Part shown: piece by piece, positions 52,829 through 60,236 of the stretch
How the letters are laid out: each line of letters opens with the position of its first letter
Numbering within the stretch: the stretch's first letter is position 1
Assembly (NCBI RefSeq): GCF_000281975.1
Contig: NZ_AKKE01000040.1
Coordinates: 1 to 64,000, forward strand
Source of the DNA: Novosphingobium sp. AP12
Lineage (GTDB): Bacteria > Pseudomonadota > Alphaproteobacteria > Sphingomonadales > Sphingomonadaceae
DNA: 64,000 bases
Direction of reading: 5' to 3'
Translations under genes and position numbers: made by a program
The notes under the pieces: model-generated
What the model was told of the DNA's origin: nothing
Seen by the model: the letters and a program-made list of their open reading frames with translations, nothing else
Databases searched by the model: none

Positions 52829-54400
52829 ATGGGCGATACGATCTTCGAACGCATGACCATGGACCGCCGGACGGTTCTGGCGGCCGCCCCGGTCGTGCTG
52901 GCTGCTGGCGCGGCGCCCGCTCTCGCCAAGTCGGGGCGGGGCGCTTCCGCTCCGAACGACATCGTCATGATGAACGCGACAGACCTGTCCGCCGCGATCC
53001 ACCGGCGGGACCTGTCGAGCCGCGAAGTGATGACCGCGCACCTGGCGCATATCGACAAGCTGAACCCGCGCTTCAACGCCATCGTGTCGCGCGTCGACAG
53101 CGAGGCGTTGCTGCGCCAGGCGGCGGCGATGGACGAAGATGCCGCCGCCGGCCGCTTCCACGGCCCGCTGCACGGTTTCCCTCACGCGGTGAAGGATACC
53201 GCCCCGGTCAAGGGCATCCGCACGACGCAGGGCTCGCCGATCCTGCGCGACAACATCCCGGCCGCCGACAGCCTCGTCGTCGCCCGCATGCGCGAAGCCG
53301 GCGCCGTCTTCGTCGGCAAGACCAACGTCCCCGAATTCGCGCTGGGCTCGCACAGCTTCAACCCGGTGTTCGGCACGACCCACAATGCCTATGCCCACGG
53401 CCGCGCGGCCGGCGGCAGCACCGGCGGCGGCGCGGTCGCCCTGGCTCTGCGGATGGTGCCGGTGACCGACGGCAGCGACTTCGGCGGCTCGCTGCGCAAC
53501 CCGCCGGGCTGGAACAACGTCTTCGGCCTGCGCCCGTCGTTCGGCCGCGTGCCCTCGGTGCCCAACAGCGACATGTTCTGGCAGAACTTCGCCACCTCGG
53601 GGCCGCTGGGCCGCACCGTGGCGGATCTTGCCATGCTGCTTTCGGTCCAGGCCGGCGGCGACAAGCGGTCGCCGTTCTCGCTCGGCGACGATCCCACCAC
53701 GTTCGCCCGGCCACTCGACCGCGAATGGAAGGGCGCCAGGATCGGCTGGCTGGGCGACCTGGGCGGCGCGCTGCCCATGGAGGCAGGCATCATGGAGACC
53801 TGCACCAAGGCGCTCAAGGCGTTCGAAGCGATCGGCATGCGGGTCGACGAGGCTACGCTCACCGAACCGGCGGCCGAGATGTGGCGCACCGCGACGAAGC
53901 TGCGGCAGTGGTCGGTCGGCGCCGATCTCCAGGCCTTCTACGACGACCCTGCCAAGCGCGCGCTGATGAAGCCGGAAGCGATCTGGGAAATCGAAGGCGG
54001 CATGAAGCTGACCGGGCCGCAGCTCGCCGAGGCCTCGGCCGGACGCAGCCGCATCTACCAGGCCTTCGACGCCGCGTTCGAGCATTTCGATTTTCTCGTG
54101 CTGCCTACCGCGCAGGTCTTCCCCTTCGACGTCAAGGAACGCTGGCCGACGCAGATCGCCGGCAGACCGATGGACAGCTATCATCGCTGGATGGAAGTGA
54201 CGCTGCCGGCAACGATGGCGGGATTGCCCGCGCTTGCCGTCCCCGCGGGCTTCGGCGGCGCGGAGCGGCTACCCATCGGGCTGCAGATCATCGGCAAGCG
54301 CCACGCCGACCTTGCCGTCCTGCAGGTCGGTCGCGCCTACGAAAAGGCCTCGCCGTGGATCGCCGCCAGCCTGCCGCCGGCACTGCGCGGCAAAGGCTGA
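52829..54400 (+). CDS. Exported amidase (amidase-signature family)
   Basis: A 523-residue Ser-cisSer-Lys amidase. Residues ~10-35 ('MDRRTVLAAAPVVLAAGAAP') form a signal with a twin-arginine-like R-R, so export by Tat is likely. The catalytic Lys is in 'FPHAVKDTAPVKG', the first Ser in 'GRAAGGSTGGGAVALAL', and the nucleophile Ser in 'VTDGSDFGGSLRNPPGW'. The family hydrolyses amides, including peptide amides and aryl amides. Its placement between OCD and serine dehydratase suggests periplasmic release of amino acids. GGAG precedes the ATG at 52829. Confidence 0.9.
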   Translation: MGDTIFERMTMDRRTVLAAAPVVLAAGAAPALAKSGRGASAPNDIVMMNATDLSAAIHRRDLSSREVMTAHLAHIDKLNPRFNAIVSRVDSEALLRQAAAMDEDAAAGRFHGPLHGFPHAVKDTAPVKGIRTTQGSPILRDNIPAADSLVVARMREAGAVFVGKTNVPEFALGSHSFNPVFGTTHNAYAHGRAAGGSTGGGAVALALRMVPVTDGSDFGGSLRNPPGWNNVFGLRPSFGRVPSVPNSDMFWQNFATSGPLGRTVADLAMLLSVQAGGDKRSPFSLGDDPTTFARPLDREWKGARIGWLGDLGGALPMEAGIMETCTKALKAFEAIGMRVDEATLTEPAAEMWRTATKLRQWSVGADLQAFYDDPAKRALMKPEAIWEIEGGMKLTGPQLAEASAGRSRIYQAFDAAFEHFDFLVLPTAQVFPFDVKERWPTQIAGRPMDSYHRWMEVTLPATMAGLPALAVPAGFGGAERLPIGLQIIGKRHADLAVLQVGRAYEKASPWIAASLPPALRGKG

Positions 54401-54467
54401 TTGCGCCTGAGGCGACAATCTGCGGCTGGGGCAAAGCGTGATCGAGTTGGAAATGAAGCATCCTTCG

Positions 54468-54497
54468 CCATCCCGCGCCCGTGCGCGGGATGGTGTT
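54468..54497 (+). terminator. Hairpin terminator after amidase
   Basis: A perfect 11-bp stem, ccatcccgcgc / gcgcgggatgg, with a 4-base loop is followed by a short tgttt. It separates the amidase from the serine dehydratase gene. Confidence 0.65.
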
Positions 54498-54584
54498 TCA
54501 GGATAAGGTGATCCTATTCAAGTCGCGGCCTCGGCGGCGACCAAAATCCGAGACTGGCGAGCACCCCGCGAAAGGAACTTTTAC

Positions 54585-55961
54585 GTGCCCTTCAGCATAT
54601 TCGAACTCTTCAAGATCGGCGTCGGCCCCTCCAGCTCGCACACGATGGGCCCGATGACCGCCGCCTGCCGCTTCGTCCGGGGGCTCGAGGCCGACGGGCT
54701 GCTGGCCGCGACGACCCGCGTGACGACTGCGCTCTATGCCTCGCTCGCGCTCACCGGCCGGGGCCATGCGACGGACACTGCCGTCATCATCGGCCTGCAC
54801 AGCATAGACCCGGAGAGCGTCGATCCCGACAGCGCCGCGCAGATGCTGCACCGGGTCCGGGATACGCAAACGCTGGCGCTGGCGGGCCACCATCGGATCC
54901 ACTTCAGCGAGGCTCAGGACCTGCTGTGGCATGGCGGCGACCAGCTCGCGTTCCACCCCAACGGGCTGTGCTTCACCGCTTACGGCGACAACGGCGACGC
55001 GCTGTGCTCGCGGACCTACTTCTCGATCGGCGGCGGGTTCGTGCTGGACGAGGACGATGTCGCGGCCGGTCCCGCCCGGGCCGGCGCGATCCTCGAGCCC
55101 TACCCGTACCGCGACGCGTCAGAACTGCTGGCCACGGCGGCGGAGCACGGCATGACCATCGCGCAGGTGGCGCTCGCGAACGAGGACGCCCGGCGCCCCC
55201 GCGCCGAGACGATGGCAGGGCTCGCCCAGATCCTCGGCGCCATGGACCAGTGCATCGAACGCGGGCTGGCCGGGACCGGCGAACTGCCCGGCGGCCTCAG
55301 GGTGAAGCGCCGCGCGAACCGGTTGCACGCGGAAATCCGGGCCCGGCAGGAGCGCGCGCTGAGCGACCCCCTGGCCATGCTGGACTGGATCAACCTCTGG
55401 GCGATCGCCGTCAACGAGGAGAACGCCGCCGGCGGCAAGGTCGTGACCGCGCCCACCAACGGCGCCGCCGGCGTCATTCCGGCCGTGCTGCGCTACCACG
55501 AGCGCTTCCAGGGCGGCACGCTCGAAAGCCGCACCACGTTCCTGCTCACCGCTGCGGCCATCGGCGCGCTCTACAAGCGCAACGCCAGCATTTCCGCGGC
55601 GGAAGTGGGATGCCAGGGCGAAGTTGGGGTCGCCTGCTCGATGGCGGCGGCGGGCCTCGCCGCGGTGATGGGCGGCTCGAACGCGCAGATCGAGAACGCG
55701 GCGGAGATCGGCATGGAGCATAACCTGGGCCTGACCTGCGATCCCATCGGCGGCCTCGTCCAGATCCCCTGCATCGAACGCAACGCCATGGGCGCGGTCA
55801 AGGCGATCGACGCGGCCCGGCTCGCGCTGAGCGGTGACGGGCAGCACTATGTCAGCCTCGATCACGTCATCGACACTATGCGCCGCACCGGACGCGACAT
55901 GAAGCAAAGCTACAAGGAAACGTCCCTCGGCGGCCTGGCGATCTACGCGCCGGCCTGTTGA
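54585..55961 (+). CDS. sdaA: L-serine ammonia-lyase (iron-sulfur, single chain)
   Basis: A 458-residue L-serine dehydratase that converts serine to pyruvate and ammonia with a 4Fe-4S cluster. 'KIGVGPSSSHTMGPMTAA' is the beta-domain signature. 'VGCQGEVGVACSMAAAGLAA' and 'LTCDPIGGLVQIPCIERNA' carry the cluster cysteines. 'APTNGAAGVIPAVLRY' is the substrate loop. Length and the fused beta-alpha order match SdaA. The start is GTG with AAAGGA eight bases before it. It could act on serine freed by the upstream exported hydrolases. Confidence 0.95.
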   Translation: MPFSIFELFKIGVGPSSSHTMGPMTAACRFVRGLEADGLLAATTRVTTALYASLALTGRGHATDTAVIIGLHSIDPESVDPDSAAQMLHRVRDTQTLALAGHHRIHFSEAQDLLWHGGDQLAFHPNGLCFTAYGDNGDALCSRTYFSIGGGFVLDEDDVAAGPARAGAILEPYPYRDASELLATAAEHGMTIAQVALANEDARRPRAETMAGLAQILGAMDQCIERGLAGTGELPGGLRVKRRANRLHAEIRARQERALSDPLAMLDWINLWAIAVNEENAAGGKVVTAPTNGAAGVIPAVLRYHERFQGGTLESRTTFLLTAAAIGALYKRNASISAAEVGCQGEVGVACSMAAAGLAAVMGGSNAQIENAAEIGMEHNLGLTCDPIGGLVQIPCIERNAMGAVKAIDAARLALSGDGQHYVSLDHVIDTMRRTGRDMKQSYKETSLGGLAIYAPAC

Positions 55962-56343
55962 TGCCAGCCCGAGACTACTGATTGGAGAGGTCTACGCCCA
56001 CAAAGTCGTGGACATCCGAAGGATCTGGCGAGGTGGGCAAACACCGTCGAACAGTTCGAGGTGGCTGACCACCGGATGGGTCTTGGGCTCATTCGGGTCG
56101 TAGCCGAAAGGGGGCAGCACCCAAGCGTTGATCGACTGCGGCGCTCCACGGAACCGGGTCAGCGCAGAGGACGCGATGCGTTCATCGTGCAGATGTTCGC
56201 GCGACGCGGCGATCTGCGCGATGGCGGCAGGAGGACAACCGTCGTGTCGAACTGGCCGTGGGGAGAACTTCAGCGCCGAGAACGGCGCGCCTTCGCCCCC
56301 CTGGGGAGTGGGGGTTTGGTCGGGGGACCGAAGGCGCCGTCTG
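55962..56343. other. Degenerate stretch, no intact gene
   Basis: No frame has a start, ribosome site and family likeness together. On the minus strand at about 55990-56200 one frame stays open and reads protein-like ('INAWVLPPFGYDPNEPKTHP'), ending at a TAG. It may be the 3' end of a decayed gene whose family I do not recognise. Confidence 0.5.
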
Positions 56344-56597
56344 TCAGGCCTTGCGAGTGAGCCCGACCATCAGCACCGCAAGTTTGAGCTGGTGCGCGGC
56401 GAACTTCAACGCGCCCAGGAAGCATGCGGCGTATCCCGACGCGAACAACTGGTCGGGGTGATCCCTTCGCCGCCCGGCCCGCCGAGTTCGTTCGGCGTAG
56501 ACAAATGCAGATCGAGCTGGCCATCCTCGGAGCGGGTGGGGCCATCACGGCCTCCGTTTGCGGTGGCGGATGTGCGATACTTGACGTCGATCGACAT
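56344..56597 (-). pseudogene. Frameshifted and truncated ohr (organic hydroperoxide resistance)
   Basis: The first 44 codons read as Ohr: 'MSIDVKYRTSATANGGRDG' and 'LHLSTPNELGGPGGEG'. A one-base loss at about 56455-56461 shifts the frame; the next frame continues the family as 'DQLFASGYAACFLGALKFAA' and then ends at a stop at 56344. Intact Ohr is ~140 residues, and the second active-site Cys region is missing. The ATG still has AAGGA seven bases before it. It lies after the DUF308-like gene on the same strand, so it was probably part of the same stress operon. Confidence 0.8.
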
Positions 56598-56618
56598 GGT
56601 TCATTCCTTTCGACGTAG

Positions 56619-56637
56619 CCGCAGGTCATTCCTGCGG
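56619..56637. other. Hairpin between DUF308-like gene and ohr remnant
   Basis: ccgcagg-tcatt-cctgcgg is a perfect 7-bp stem with a 5-base loop and no T run. It may be a processing or weak termination signal inside the former operon. Confidence 0.4.
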
Positions 56638-56657
56638 AGATGCTGAGGAAAGGCCGA

Positions 56658-57239
56658 TCAGGTCGCAGCGACCTTCGAGCGGCGGCGTGCGCTGCTGACG
56701 GTGAGCGAAACCGCAGAGATGAGGAAGTAGAAGGCGCCGAAGGCAGCGTAGGGTGCGATGTCGGCGATGCCAACCGGCGCGGCGTCCGCAGCCTTGCTGA
56801 GCATGTGAGCCCCGGCGAGCCCAGATTGGGCGCCGCTCAGGATCATGGCCCACTGCGCCCCATAGGATTTCCAGCGCCGCACGCCGGTGATGAGCTGGAA
56901 GAGCCCGGACAGTACCGCCCACACCCCAAAGATCTGGAGAACGGCGTGCATGCCGTGCGGAAGGGTCGCCGCCACGGCGACGGCGGTCACGACGCTGACG
57001 ACGAAGTTCAGCATCTGGCTCTTGTTCTTCACCAGACCGCCCGTCCGGCTGGCGTCGAGATAGTTGGCGAGCGCATCCCAGGCGGGATAGGCGACGAGCA
57101 TCACTCCAGCCAGCGCCGGCATGGTCTGCGCGGCGGTGAACGCGAGCGCGACCCATACCGCGGATACGGCGAAGCGAAGATAGTAGTAGGTCTTGAGCCA
57201 GTCCCGGTCCGGGGCTTTCGCTTGGATGGTGGTCGTCAT
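56658..57239 (-). CDS. DUF308-like small membrane protein
   Basis: A 193-residue polytopic membrane protein with about five or six helices, among them 'FAVSAVWVALAFTAAQTM', 'MLNFVVSVVTAVAVAATL' and 'APYAAFGAFYFLISAVSLTV'. 'AYPAWDALANYLDASRTGG' in part and 'ITGVRRWKSYGAQW' resemble DUF308/HdeD-like proteins, whose function is unknown though some are stress linked. AAAGGA lies before the ATG. It is followed on the same strand by the ohr remnant and preceded by the sigF-nrsF pair, suggesting membership of that regulon. Confidence 0.7.
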   Translation of the reverse strand: MTTTIQAKAPDRDWLKTYYYLRFAVSAVWVALAFTAAQTMPALAGVMLVAYPAWDALANYLDASRTGGLVKNKSQMLNFVVSVVTAVAVAATLPHGMHAVLQIFGVWAVLSGLFQLITGVRRWKSYGAQWAMILSGAQSGLAGAHMLSKAADAAPVGIADIAPYAAFGAFYFLISAVSLTVSSARRRSKVAAT

Positions 57240-57351
57240 GGCAGGGTTCCTTTCAGTGATGCGGGTACACGTGTCCCTTCCCGGAATCCGGGTGGGTCGG
57301 TGATCGGCGGTTCAGGCGGGCGCGGCTGGCGTTCGGCCGCGTCAGGTCAGG

Positions 57352-57993
57352 CTAGAGGCGGAAGCGTCGAGGCAGGCGCCATCGCGCAGCGCCCGCGACG
57401 GCGGTGCAACCGACGCTATACCAGACAACCACATAGAGAGGGTCGTTGAACGGGCAGCAGAAGGCGAAAACGAAGGCACCGCAAGCACCGGCGGCAATGC
57501 CTGAGGCAAGCGCGCTCAGCCGAGGCTGGGTCGGTGCGGCCCTGCGCATCAGGGCACCGAGCAGTGCTACGATCGGAAGCGAGAGGACGAAGATCGACGC
57601 CGCGCACAGCACGCCGCTCGCCGGGTCGATGCGATCGAGCAGCACTCGCTCACCCACGTCTTCGGGAGTGACGAACGCGCCGCACACAATGGCGACGACC
57701 GCCAAAGAGCACGCGAGCATCAGTCCGCGCCGCGGTCGCGCCGTGGGCTGGAAGGACCGGATCGCCAGGGCGCTGGCCACCACGGCCAGAAGGCCGAGGC
57801 TTCCCACCCGCCACATCAGAAACGGCGAGCCGGCCATGTGGTGCATGTCCGGCCGCATCACGCCCATGGTGAGGAAAAGCGCCAGTTCCACGGCGCCAAG
57901 CGCGAGCACGAGCGCGCCTTCACGCAGCATGCTCCTGCGCTGGACGGGCGCGAGATCGGACGACAGGTCGATGATCAGGGATTCATTCGACAT
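57352..57993 (-). CDS. nrsF: NrsF-like (DUF1109) membrane anti-sigma factor
   Basis: A 213-residue inner membrane protein with about six helices. The diagnostic end motif 'FCCPFNDPLYVVVWYSVGC' (C-P-F ... W-Y) is that of NrsF, the anti-sigma factor of SigF in Caulobacter. 'DLAPVQRRSMLREGALVLA' near the N-terminus fits too. Two Cys residues in the motif may serve in sensing. The ATG, preceded by GAGAAGG, overlaps the sigma gene's stop by 11 bases, the usual coupling for a sigma/anti-sigma pair. Confidence 0.87.
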   Translation of the reverse strand: MSNESLIIDLSSDLAPVQRRSMLREGALVLALGAVELALFLTMGVMRPDMHHMAGSPFLMWRVGSLGLLAVVASALAIRSFQPTARPRRGLMLACSLAVVAIVCGAFVTPEDVGERVLLDRIDPASGVLCAASIFVLSLPIVALLGALMRRAAPTQPRLSALASGIAAGACGAFVFAFCCPFNDPLYVVVWYSVGCTAVAGAARWRLPRRFRL

Positions 57994-58486
57994 CGGGGGC
58001 CTTCTCAATGATTGCCGTGAGGCGCTGGAGCCCACGGTGGATGTTCATCTTCACGGCTGACGGAGAGAGGCCGATCTGCGCCGAAGCGTCCTCGACGCTG
58101 TATCCCTGCACCTTGACCAGCAGGATCGCCTGGGCCTGTGCGGGACGGAGCTGGTCGAGCAGGGTTGCCAGCACCGAGCTGCTGACCACCGACGCCTCAT
58201 GGTCCCCGACCGCCATCTCGTCGGTCAATTCGCCCAGCGGACGGCGCCCCAGGCTGCGCAGCTGGTCGACCCATTTGTTCTTGGCGATGGCCGCCAGCCA
58301 TGGGGCCAGCGGATACTGCGGATCATAGGTATGGCGCCGCCGATGGACGGCGAGCAGCGTCTCCTGGACGGCATCGTCCACTTCTCCGGGCGGCAACCGG
58401 CGCTGGAAGTAGCGCGTGAGCCATTCGGACATCTCGCCGAGCAACCGGTGATACGCGCCACCGTGTCCATCCTGGGCGGCGACCAT
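57983..58486 (-). CDS. sigF: ECF sigma factor, SigF/ECF16-like
   Basis: A 167-residue ECF sigma factor from this start. Region 2 includes 'YFQRRLPPGEVDDAVQETLL' and 'YDPQYPLAPWLAAIAKNKWV'; region 4 includes 'LRPAQAQAILLVKVQGYSVE' and 'SAQIGLSPSAVKMNIHRGL'. The partner NrsF assigns it to the SigF/ECF16 group, which in Caulobacter responds to oxidative and heavy-metal stress. The frame is open to an ATG at 58594, but that codon is only 9 bp from a SigF-type -10 element; the ATG at 58486 has GGAG at good spacing, so I prefer it. Confidence 0.85.
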   Translation of the reverse strand: MVAAQDGHGGAYHRLLGEMSEWLTRYFQRRLPPGEVDDAVQETLLAVHRRRHTYDPQYPLAPWLAAIAKNKWVDQLRSLGRRPLGELTDEMAVGDHEASVVSSSVLATLLDQLRPAQAQAILLVKVQGYSVEDASAQIGLSPSAVKMNIHRGLQRLTAIIEKAPDVE

Positions 58487-58603
58487 CAGACTGCTCCAAT
58501 CATCCGGCGCTGTCCGGGACGGCCGCTCACGGCTTACTCGTGCCTGTCCAGGGGCAGGCTTTGAGATCAATCTCGAGAGGAAGTCCGAGCGCATGATCTC
58601 TTA

Positions 58604-58629
58604 TTCGCGCGCTAAGCGGCTTTGGTCAC
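58604..58629 (-). promoter_or_regulatory. SigF-type promoter, probable autoregulation
   Basis: On the minus strand GTGACC is followed by exactly 16 bases and CGAA. The consensus described for Caulobacter SigF is GTAACC-N16-CGAA, so 9 of 10 positions match. It stands upstream of the sigma gene and would give autoregulation. Confidence 0.7.
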
Positions 58630-59023
58630 TGCACGGCTGATTTTTTCTCAAGAAATTCTCGGATGAGACGCACGCCGTCAACGGCAGGCCTGCCGATCCA
58701 CATGACGTTTCGGTGCGGCCTGTGTCTTGGTCGGGTTTCTTCTGGAACCGGCTTTCGGTTACCGACCCGCCTTTCGAGAATTGTGGCGAGAAGTGACAGG
58801 GCCGCGCCACGCGCGGATTACGGATCATTCGCCCGGATTGCTTCCCGGCGCTCGCGACTGTGCTGCCTATAGATGCAGCCTTCGCGCGATGGGACATGGC
58901 CGAAGTGCGCTCGCTCGCCGTGCAGACGCCGTCAACCAGATCGCGGCGCAGTGGAAGGCTTGGAGCCCTGAACGTACCGCACCGACATCGCAACGATCTG
59001 AAAAGCCGACGTCCGACGCCGAG
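58630..59023. other. Gap without a recognised gene
   Basis: About 390 bp between the sigF promoter and the SDR stop. Short frames on both strands lack family likeness and ribosome sites. Nothing further is seen. Confidence 0.5.
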
Positions 59024-59758
59024 TTAAAAATGCGCCAGATAGCCACCATCAACGGCAAGCACCTGCCCTGTCACATAGGATGAGGTTGGCAACGCGAAGA
59101 AGAGCACGGCGCCTGCAATCTCTTCGGGGCGTCCCCACCGCCCGAGCGAAGTGCGACGGGACAGGTGTTCGGCTACGGCGGGGTCGGCGACCATGTCTGC
59201 GTTCGCGTCAGTTGCAAAGAAGCCGGGTGCGACCGCATTGACGGTAATCTGTCGCGGACCGAGTTCAGCCGCCAACGCCCTCGTCAGAGCATCGAGGCCG
59301 CCTTTCGTCATCGTATAGGCGGCATCTCCTGACCGTGCGATCTGGCCGGCGATAGACGTGATATTTATGATGCGACCGCCCGCCGGCATCCGGGCACTGA
59401 GAAGGCGCGCCAGGTCGAATGGGGCTACGAGGTTTACCTCGAGCAGCTTCCGCACGGCTTCTCGATCAAGCCCCGCCAATGATCGTCGATCGCGATCTCC
59501 CGCGTTGTTGACAAGTATCTCGATCGTATCGTGAGCGGCCAGGAGCTTCGCAGCGGCATCTTCCTGACGAAGATCGGCAACGACTATCTCGCACGAACCG
59601 CCGATGTCGGAGATCATCCGCGCCAAAGGCCTGAGCCGCTCAGCATTCCGGCCGTGAAGCAGCACATGGGCGCCAGCCGCCGCCAGACCGTTGGCAATCT
59701 CTCCGCCGAGCCCGCCGCTGGCTCCGGTGACAAGTGCGATCTTACCTTGAAGCGTCAT
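59024..59758 (-). CDS. Short-chain dehydrogenase/reductase
   Basis: A 244-residue classical SDR. 'LVTGASGGLGGEIANGLAAA' is the cofactor fold, 'ILVNNAGDRDRR' the N-N-A-G motif, 'IINITSIAGQIARSGDAAYT' the Ser and Tyr region with Y-x-x-x-K completed by 'MTKGG', and 'GGYLAHF' the C-terminus. 'VNAVAPGFFATD' is the usual late loop. Overall style resembles gluconate 5-dehydrogenase or 3-oxoacyl-ACP reductase relatives. An in-frame ATG at 59770 adds four residues. It is divergent from the sugar symporter, so a sugar substrate is possible. Confidence 0.9.
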   Translation of the reverse strand: MTLQGKIALVTGASGGLGGEIANGLAAAGAHVLLHGRNAERLRPLARMISDIGGSCEIVVADLRQEDAAAKLLAAHDTIEILVNNAGDRDRRSLAGLDREAVRKLLEVNLVAPFDLARLLSARMPAGGRIINITSIAGQIARSGDAAYTMTKGGLDALTRALAAELGPRQITVNAVAPGFFATDANADMVADPAVAEHLSRRTSLGRWGRPEEIAGAVLFFALPTSSYVTGQVLAVDGGYLAHF

Positions 59759-60236
59759 ACGCAAGTCCATCGTCTATAGCGGCCGATAAAGAGAACGATG
59801 CTTTTTGCCCGTCTGAATTGCTCGTTACAGCCCGGCCTGTCGTTCTTTTCAAGGTCGGCCGTCCGCCCTCACCATGGACCCTCGGGACGATGCCGCAACG
59901 AAAGCTCTTTTTTTTGATCCTTGTCGTAAACGACGATCACGCTTCTACCTGCCGCGATGCGATCTACCGCGAGGGCGACACGCTTGCGCGCAAGCTCATT
60001 GGGCGCGTGTTCGTGCTCGTGTTCGTGCTCCCTGTAGCGTCTGTGCTGGACCACCGCGCTAACGCGAGAGGAGGTCTGCCGACCACGTGAAGGGTTCAAT
60101 TAGCGATGTGCGGCTAGGGGCGCCGACAGCCTGTCGATGACGCACAGTCGATCGTCGTGAAAGTGAAAGAATGGGTCGCTAAGTGCCTGCAGCGAGAGGG
60201 AAGGCCGCACCCTCTATCGGCGTAAAATATGTGAAA
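59759..60236. other. Gap with a short tandem repeat, no gene
   Basis: About 480 bp with no supported gene. At ~60007-60030 gtgttcgtgctc occurs twice in tandem. Promoters for the divergent SDR and symporter genes should lie here; no clear operator is seen. Confidence 0.5.

Noticed and set aside
59869..60099. Minus-strand frame with a His-Glu repeat
   Set aside because: The repeat comes from a simple tandem DNA repeat; no start signal and no homology-like pattern.
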